DNA from: Zoogloea sp.
GTDB taxonomy: Bacteria; Pseudomonadota; Gammaproteobacteria; Burkholderiales; Rhodocyclaceae
Reading direction: 5' to 3'
Assembly: GCA_016790385.1 (NCBI GenBank)
Contig: JAEUNV010000043.1
Span: 1-10,052 of the forward strand
Length of the DNA: 10,052 nucleotides
The translations under genes were made by a program, and so were the position numbers. Below the pieces are notes generated by a model. That model was not told where the DNA came from. It searched no databases and saw only the letters and a list, made by a program, of their open reading frames with translations. Below, one piece after another: positions 5,668-10,052 of this stretch; the stretch's first letter is position 1, and every line of letters begins with the position of its first letter.

Positions 5668-6924
5668 ATGATTTCGCACAATCGCCGCAAGATCCTGCAA
5701 GCCTCTGGCGCGTTGGCTGCCGCCACCTCCGTTCCCCTCATGGCGCGCGCCCAGGCCGCCGCCCCGCGGGTGGTCGTGATCGGTGCCGGCTTTGCCGGTG
5801 CAACCCTGGCCAAATATGTCCGCATGTGGAACCCGGCTATCCAGGTAACGCTGATTGAACCGAATCCCACCCACGTATCCTGCATCCTCAGCAATCTGGT
5901 CATGACCGGGGCGCTGGGCATGAGCACGATCACCCTGCGCTATGACAACCTGCGCAACAAATACGGGGTGAAACTCGTGGCCGACCGGGCCGTTGCCATC
6001 GACTCGGTGAATCGGATCGTGACCACCCAGACCGGCAACCGCATCGCCTACGACAAACTGGTTCTGGCGCCGGGTATCGACTTCGATGCGGTGCCGGGTC
6101 TCGATACCGCCGTGCTGCCGCACGCCTGGCAGGCCGGTCCGCAAACCCTCGCGCTCAAGGCCCAGCTCGACGCAGTGCCGGCGGGGGGTACTTTCGTCAT
6201 GTCGATTCCTCCGGCGCCGTATCGCTGCCCGCCGGGGCCCTACGAGCGGGCCTGCCTGCTGGCTGACACCCTCCTGCGCCGGCGGCGCGCGGGGCGGGTC
6301 ATTGTGCTGGACGCCAACAATGACGTGGTTGCCGAGCCGCACACCTTCCACACCGCATTCCAGACGACCTACGCCAGCGTGATCGACTATCGGCCGAGCA
6401 GCGTGGTGACCTCGGTGGATTGGGCCAACAAGACCATTCATACCAATTGGGGGCCGATCCGTGCAGATGCTGCCAACATCATTCCGCCCCAGAAGGCGGG
6501 CAAGATGGTGGTTGCGGCCGGCTTGCTCGGCACCAATCCTGCCACCCGTTGGGCGCCGGTGAATCCGCTCAGTTATGAATCGACCGTGGTTCCCAACATC
6601 CATGTGATCGGCGACTCCCAGGGCACGGGCCAACCCAAGTCCGGGCATATGGCCAACTCCCAGGCCAAGGTATGTGCGGATGCACTCATCCGCTACTTTG
6701 CCGGCGAGGCACCGGATCCGGCGCCCATGACAAACTCCGCCTGTTACAGCCCGATCACCTCCACCACCGCTTCGTGGCTGACCGTTGTGTTCGGCTATGA
6801 CGCGGCCAGCGGGCTCATGAAGCCGGTGCCGAACACCCTTGCCGAAGCGCCCACGCCGTCCGGCGATCACTATGAGGACATGTTCGGCTGGGCCAACAAC
6901 CTGTTTGCCGATAGCTTCAGCTGA
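5668..6924 (+). CDS. fccB: FAD-dependent sulfide dehydrogenase flavoprotein, FccB-like
   Basis: A 418-residue protein with a twin-arginine signal (NRRKILQ, residues 5-11; hydrophobic 12-24; cleavage near AQA, 28-30), so folded FAD-protein export is expected. The FAD-binding GAGFAG sits at 39-44. Cys72 in SCILSNLV matches the cysteine that binds FAD covalently in Allochromatium flavocytochrome c (Cys42 there). Cys187 in YRCPPGPYERA and Cys359 in NSACYS match its redox disulfide (Cys161/Cys337). IIPPQKAG (271-278) and HVIGD (312-316) are further family landmarks. Inferred reaction: oxidation of sulfide to sulfur or polysulfide in the periplasm, passing electrons to the preceding cytochrome. The ATG at 5668 has AGGG at 7 nt; ATG 5665 is nearly as good, whereas the TTG at 5647 overlaps the cytochrome stop and is unlikely. 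It is the last gene of the operon. Polysulfide or other thiol substrates remain possible. Confidence 0.9.
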   Translation: MISHNRRKILQASGALAAATSVPLMARAQAAAPRVVVIGAGFAGATLAKYVRMWNPAIQVTLIEPNPTHVSCILSNLVMTGALGMSTITLRYDNLRNKYGVKLVADRAVAIDSVNRIVTTQTGNRIAYDKLVLAPGIDFDAVPGLDTAVLPHAWQAGPQTLALKAQLDAVPAGGTFVMSIPPAPYRCPPGPYERACLLADTLLRRRRAGRVIVLDANNDVVAEPHTFHTAFQTTYASVIDYRPSSVVTSVDWANKTIHTNWGPIRADAANIIPPQKAGKMVVAAGLLGTNPATRWAPVNPLSYESTVVPNIHVIGDSQGTGQPKSGHMANSQAKVCADALIRYFAGEAPDPAPMTNSACYSPITSTTASWLTVVFGYDAASGLMKPVPNTLAEAPTPSGDHYEDMFGWANNLFADSFS

Positions 6925-6947
6925 GGGGCGACAGGGCGGCAGACCGG

Positions 6948-6971
6948 CGCACGGCGCGCTAAGGCCGTGCG
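6948..6971. terminator. Hairpin between convergent genes, possible bidirectional terminator
   Basis: CGCACGGC (6948-6955) and GCCGTGCG (6964-6971) can form an 8-bp stem around an 8-nt loop in the 52-bp gap between the flavoprotein and the convergent ceramidase-family gene. Position suits a shared terminator, but there is no T-run on either side, so the mechanism is uncertain. Confidence 0.4.
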
Positions 6972-6976
6972 TCCGC

Positions 6977-7633
6977 TCACGCCCGCCGCGGTGAAGCGCA
7001 GCTCAGCAGCGCGCCCATGCAGCAATACAACACCGCGGCATTGACGATGTGCCAGCCCGGATGCGTGCCGGCGGGCCAGATGTCGCACAGCATGGCATCG
7101 CCTGTCCTGCACGCAAGGCTGACGACGAACAAGCCTCCGGCCCGAAGCAGCCAGCGCGAAGCGGCTGGCCGCAGGTGGCGGGCGGCGATGGCACACCACA
7201 GCAGGAGCGCGAACGGCGGCAGGTAGATCTCCGATCCATTGAGCGGCAGTGGCGGCAAGGTACGCACAGCCAGACCAAAGAGGGCCGCCAGCACCACGAA
7301 TGCCGCGGTGCCCATCCATGCCTTGGCCTTGCCAACACCCAGCACGCGAACCTGGAAGCGCTGATGGAAGATCAGCACGAAGATTCCGATGAAGGCGATG
7401 TCAAGCAGTGCCGCCCAACGGGTGGCCACCGTATGGAAGACCAGGCTTCCCACGCCGATGGCGAAGATCAAGGCATTGAGCAGTTGCAGATCCCGTCCGC
7501 GCCCCCGCGCCTGTCGCCACAGCAGCATCGCAACCAGCAGGAAGCCCAGGTTGCTGAGCGCATTGAATGGCTCGGACCACAGCCCTGCGTCGGTGCGCTC
7601 GCAGTAGAGGTCGATGGGCTCCCCCCAGTTCAT
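6977..7633 (-). CDS. Ceramidase-family (CREST) integral membrane hydrolase
   Basis: A 218-residue multi-pass membrane protein with about seven hydrophobic segments. The N-terminal 'IDLYCERT...GLWSEPFNALSN' pattern is typical of bacterial ceramidase-domain proteins. The metal-site residues of the CREST superfamily are all visible: Ser63 and His67 in GSLVFH, Asp78 in ALLDIAF, and His191 and His195 in GTHPGWH. In eukaryotic alkaline ceramidases these bind zinc and hydrolyse an amide bond in ceramide. Many bacteria lack sphingolipids, so the substrate here may be another amide-linked lipid; no sphingolipid genes are in the window. The start is firm: ATG at 7633 overlaps the stop of the efflux-pump gene (ATGA), implying translational coupling. 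It is the last gene of the minus-strand group. Confidence 0.82.
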   Translation of the reverse strand: MNWGEPIDLYCERTDAGLWSEPFNALSNLGFLLVAMLLWRQARGRGRDLQLLNALIFAIGVGSLVFHTVATRWAALLDIAFIGIFVLIFHQRFQVRVLGVGKAKAWMGTAAFVVLAALFGLAVRTLPPLPLNGSEIYLPPFALLLWCAIAARHLRPAASRWLLRAGGLFVVSLACRTGDAMLCDIWPAGTHPGWHIVNAAVLYCCMGALLSCASPRRA

Positions 7634-8832
7634 TGCGAACCCGCATCACGACGCTGGCGATGGAACAGCCACCACCAGCTCGCAAAGCAGCCGAGCCCAA
7701 GCAGCAGGATGGCATTCATGCCAAAGGCGAGGCTTTTGACCGAGCCCCACAGGGCTGGCGCCACCAGACCGGCGGTCACCGAACTGACCAGCATCTGCAG
7801 GAAGCTCTGACAGCTGGAGGCCAGCCCCCGGTGGGTGGGGAAATGATCAAGCGCCAACAGGGTCAGGCTGGGCATGGCGATGGCCATGCCGAAGTTGTAG
7901 GCCATGATGGGCAGCACCGACTGGGGCAGACCGGCCGGTAGCAGGAAGCTCACGGCGAGATTGGCGATGGCCGCGGCGAGCATCAAGGCAAATCCCAGCC
8001 GTATCGTGCGCGCCTGTGACAGCCGTCCGGCGAGGCGGGCGGACAGCGCCGAGCCCGCCATCATGCCGACCACCCCCGGGACGAACATCCAGCCGAACTG
8101 GGTTTCACCAAGGCCCAGATGCCGGATGAGGAACACCGGGGCCGACAGCACGTAGATGAAGAAGCCGTTGAAGTTGAGGCTTACCGCAAGGCTGAGGAGC
8201 AGGAAGCCGGGTGATGAAAACACGCTGCGGTAACGGCGTGCCAGGGGCCGGAGATGCAGGGGCTGGCGCGCGGCCGGGGGGTGGCTTTCCGCCAGGCGCC
8301 AGGCGCTCAGCGCCGCCAGCGCCAGCCCCAGGAGGGCAAGAAAGACAAACACGGCTCGCCAGCCGAAGACCGTGTGTATCCAGCCGCCCAGAATGGGAGC
8401 GATGGCGGGGCCAAGGGCGAAGGCCATGCTCACGTGGCTCATCAGGCGTTGCGCCCGTGGACCCTCCATCAGGTCGCGGACCACGGCCCGGCCCACGACC
8501 ATGCCGGCCCCAGCGCTGATGCCCTGAAGGGCCCGGCCCACCAGCAGGGTTTCGATGCTGCCGGCAAATACGCACACCAGCGAGGCCAGGGCAAACAGCA
8601 GCATGGACACGACGATCACCGGCTTGCGGCCCCAGGCATCGGAAAAGGCACCGTGCCACAGCACCATGGCGCCCATGGGCAACATGTAGGCGGTGAGCGT
8701 CTGCTGCACTTCAAGGGGGCTGGCGTTCAGTTCCTCGCCGATGGCGTGAAGGGCAGGGAGATAGGTATCGATCGAGAATGGACCGACGGTGGCGAGCGCT
8801 GCGAGGAGCGCCGCCAGCTGGAAATAGGGCAT
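7630..8832 (-). CDS. Bcr/CflA-type MFS multidrug efflux transporter
   Basis: A 400-residue inner-membrane protein with about 12 hydrophobic segments, the usual size for the DHA1 family. Family landmarks are FSIDTYLPAL (residues 19-28), VQQTLTAYM (42-50), MFS motif A in GAFSDAWGRKPV (61-72), motif B GRALQGISAGAG (99-110) and GRAVVRD (114-120). It should export small drugs or metabolites using the proton gradient; substrate cannot be predicted. The ATG at 8832 has no good ribosome site upstream, which is unusual for this window, but no better in-frame start is seen. It follows the hypothetical membrane protein by 56 bp and overlaps the ceramidase-family gene, so co-transcription is likely. A role in exporting a product linked to the ceramidase-like enzyme is speculative. 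Confidence 0.9.
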   Translation of the reverse strand: MPYFQLAALLAALATVGPFSIDTYLPALHAIGEELNASPLEVQQTLTAYMLPMGAMVLWHGAFSDAWGRKPVIVVSMLLFALASLVCVFAGSIETLLVGRALQGISAGAGMVVGRAVVRDLMEGPRAQRLMSHVSMAFALGPAIAPILGGWIHTVFGWRAVFVFLALLGLALAALSAWRLAESHPPAARQPLHLRPLARRYRSVFSSPGFLLLSLAVSLNFNGFFIYVLSAPVFLIRHLGLGETQFGWMFVPGVVGMMAGSALSARLAGRLSQARTIRLGFALMLAAAIANLAVSFLLPAGLPQSVLPIMAYNFGMAIAMPSLTLLALDHFPTHRGLASSCQSFLQMLVSSVTAGLVAPALWGSVKSLAFGMNAILLLGLGCFASWWWLFHRQRRDAGSQ

Positions 8833-8888
8833 GAAGAGGCTGGCCTGGAGGAGGTGCGGGCTTTGACGCGCCCGTGGAGGCGTGGTTC

Positions 8889-9284
8889 CTACTCGACGAC
8901 GTGGATCTTGCTCACGTAGTAACCGGTTTCGCCAAAGCAGGTGGAGGGGATGCCCACGTGCTGCTCGTAGGCGATGGAGACGCGCTTGCCCATCTGGGCG
9001 TTGATGGCGGCGGCCACCTTGTCGTCGCGCACCGTGAACCTGAATATCTCGGGCAGGCTGCCGGGGATGGCCACAATCGCGATCTCACCCTCCCAGGTCT
9101 TGCACAGCCAGCCCTTCTGGGAAAATTTCTGGACGTAACCGGCGCGCTCGCCGGTTGAATAGCTCCAGTTGAGCACCAGCCAGGTATAGCCGGCCAGCAG
9201 GGCCACGAGCACGACGATGAAACCGATGAACCAGACGAGCCAGTTCTTGGCGCGGGGGGCGCCAGCAGACGGGGTGGATGCCAC
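8889..9284 (-). CDS. Conserved single-pass membrane protein of unknown function
   Basis: A 131-residue protein: a short polar N-terminus, one transmembrane helix (about 14-39), then a probable periplasmic domain with the conserved pieces SYSTGERAGYVQKFSQKGW (41-59), CKTWEGE (61-67), FRFTVRDDKVA (81-91) and YEQHVGIPSTCFGETGYYV (106-124). Cys61 and Cys116 could form a disulfide. Homologs of this type in betaproteobacteria often carry the name 6-phosphogluconate dehydrogenase; nothing in this small membrane protein supports that activity, so the label should not be copied. The start is GTG at 9284, supported by AGGAG (9294-9298 on the plus strand, 9 nt away). It lies 33 bp after the ComM-type gene and 56 bp before the efflux pump. 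Confidence 0.8.
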   Translation of the reverse strand: MASTPSAGAPRAKNWLVWFIGFIVVLVALLAGYTWLVLNWSYSTGERAGYVQKFSQKGWLCKTWEGEIAIVAIPGSLPEIFRFTVRDDKVAAAINAQMGKRVSIAYEQHVGIPSTCFGETGYYVSKIHVVE

Positions 9285-9317
9285 TTGAGAATGCTCCTGA
9301 TGGGATTGGACCGTGTT

Positions 9318-10052
9318 TCAGAGGCCCCTGCGGCTCTGGATGGCCTCAGCCACATGGGGGGCGCCCACAGTTTCGGCGCCGTTCATGTCAGCAATTGTAC
9401 GCGCGACCTTCAGGATGCGATGGTAACCGCGGGCCGACAGGCCGAGGCGGTCGATGGCGGTTTGTAACAGTTGTGCGCCTTTGGTTTCCGGTCGGCACCA
9501 TTGCTCGATCTCGCCGCCGGCAAGGCGGGCGTTGGGTTTGCCCTGCCGAATGAGCTGACGGGTCCAGGTCTGCTCGACCCGCTTTCGCACGCTGGCGGTG
9601 GATTCGCCGGCCGCAGCGGATTGCAGGTCGGAGGCGGGCAGGGCGGGCACTTCGAGGAGCAGATCGATGCGATCGAGGAGTGGCCCGGAGAGCTTGTTGC
9701 GGTAGCGGGCGATCTGGTCAGGCGAGCACCGGCAGCGCCCGTCCGGGTGGCCGTGATAGCCGCAGGGGCAGGGGTTCATGGCGGCCAACAATTGGAAACG
9801 GGCCGGAAATTCGGCGCGGCGTGCGGCCCGGGAGATGGTGATGTGGCCGGTTTCCAGCGGTTCGCGCAGGGCCTCAAGGACACGCCGATCAAATTCGGGC
9901 AGCTCATCCAGAAAGAGCACGCCGTTGTGGGCAAGGCTGATCTCGCCCGGCCGGGGTGTGCCACCACCCCCCACCAGGGCGGCGCTTGAGGCCGAATGAT
10001 GCGGTGACCGGATCGGGCGGGCTCCCCAGAGCTCGGGCCGGAAGCTGCCCTC
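9318..10052 (-). CDS. comM: ComM/YifB-family Mg-chelatase-like AAA+ ATPase, C-terminal part
   Basis: The last 244 residues of a protein normally about 500 long; the N-terminal half with Walker A lies beyond the window edge. Reading starts in frame at 10052. Visible are FRPELWGARPIRSPHHSAS in short form (residues 4-22), Walker B within NGVLFLDELPEF (43-54), the cysteine pairs CPC (95-97) and CRC (107-109) flanking GYHGHPDG, SGPLLDRIDL with the likely arginine finger (122-131), and the C-terminal Mg_chelatase_C domain ending in RGYHRILKVARTIADMNGA (208-226) and AEAIQSRRGL. ComM is a hexameric helicase that promotes branch migration of incoming DNA during natural transformation. Despite the family name it is not a true magnesium chelatase. 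It heads the visible minus-strand gene group. Confidence 0.92.
   Translation of the reverse strand, partial: EGSFRPELWGARPIRSPHHSASSAALVGGGGTPRPGEISLAHNGVLFLDELPEFDRRVLEALREPLETGHITISRAARRAEFPARFQLLAAMNPCPCGYHGHPDGRCRCSPDQIARYRNKLSGPLLDRIDLLLEVPALPASDLQSAAAGESTASVRKRVEQTWTRQLIRQGKPNARLAGGEIEQWCRPETKGAQLLQTAIDRLGLSARGYHRILKVARTIADMNGAETVGAPHVAEAIQSRRGL

Noticed and set aside
5542..6870. A 442-codon open frame on the minus strand opposite the flavoprotein gene
   Set aside because: It mirrors the FccB-like gene, which has diagnostic motifs in the plus frame. The antisense product resembles no family and is His/Gly/Arg rich.
1..10052. tRNA, rRNA, CRISPR arrays, insertion sequences, phage or toxin-antitoxin genes
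   Set aside because: No cloverleaf-like sequence, regular spaced repeats, transposase-like product or terminal inverted repeats were seen on reading either strand.

Overview
The window is about 10 kb of GC-rich, densely packed bacterial chromosome. Gene content (a LivG/LivF amino-acid transporter, a DUF6502 protein, an FccAB-type flavocytochrome, a ComM-type ATPase and a small membrane protein often mislabelled '6-phosphogluconate dehydrogenase') suggests a betaproteobacterium, possibly of the Rhodocyclales. That placement rests on family recognition, not on a marker gene. No RNA genes, insertion sequences, CRISPR arrays or phage genes were seen, and no gene-free stretch exceeds about 230 bases.

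Left part (1-2886): the end of livG and a complete livF, joined by an ATGA overlap, close a branched-chain amino-acid/amide ABC transporter operon. Next comes a HExxH protein of the SprA-related putative metalloprotease family. It converges on, and overlaps by 10 bp, a minus-strand protein with a methyltransferase-like Rossmann pattern. That gene is divergent from a Nudix hydrolase of the ADP-ribose pyrophosphatase type, which ends in a clear rho-independent terminator (2921-2950).

Centre (2941-6924): an AT-rich promoter island precedes an apparent four-gene operon. It encodes a DUF6502 protein with a probable helix-turn-helix, a lipoprotein made of about five DUF5666-like repeats, a small monoheme cytochrome c, and a Tat-exported FAD protein. 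The last two match the subunits of flavocytochrome c sulfide dehydrogenase (FccA/FccB), and the flavin-attachment and redox-disulfide cysteines are present. The promoter contains a 21-bp inverted repeat sitting exactly between the -35 and -10 boxes, and two tiny overlapping ORFs lead into the DUF6502 start. Inferred model: a regulated, possibly self-regulated, envelope redox module in which DUF6502 is the regulator, DUF5666 a surface or periplasmic lipoprotein, and FccAB the sulfide- or thiol-oxidising enzyme. This is the part most worth following up.

Right part (6977-10052, all minus strand): read in transcription order, the C-terminal part of a ComM/YifB-type AAA+ ATPase, a single-pass membrane protein of unknown function, a Bcr/CflA-type drug efflux transporter, and a ceramidase-family (CREST) membrane hydrolase whose start overlaps the transporter stop (ATGA). 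The spacings (33 bp, 56 bp, overlap) allow a single transcript.
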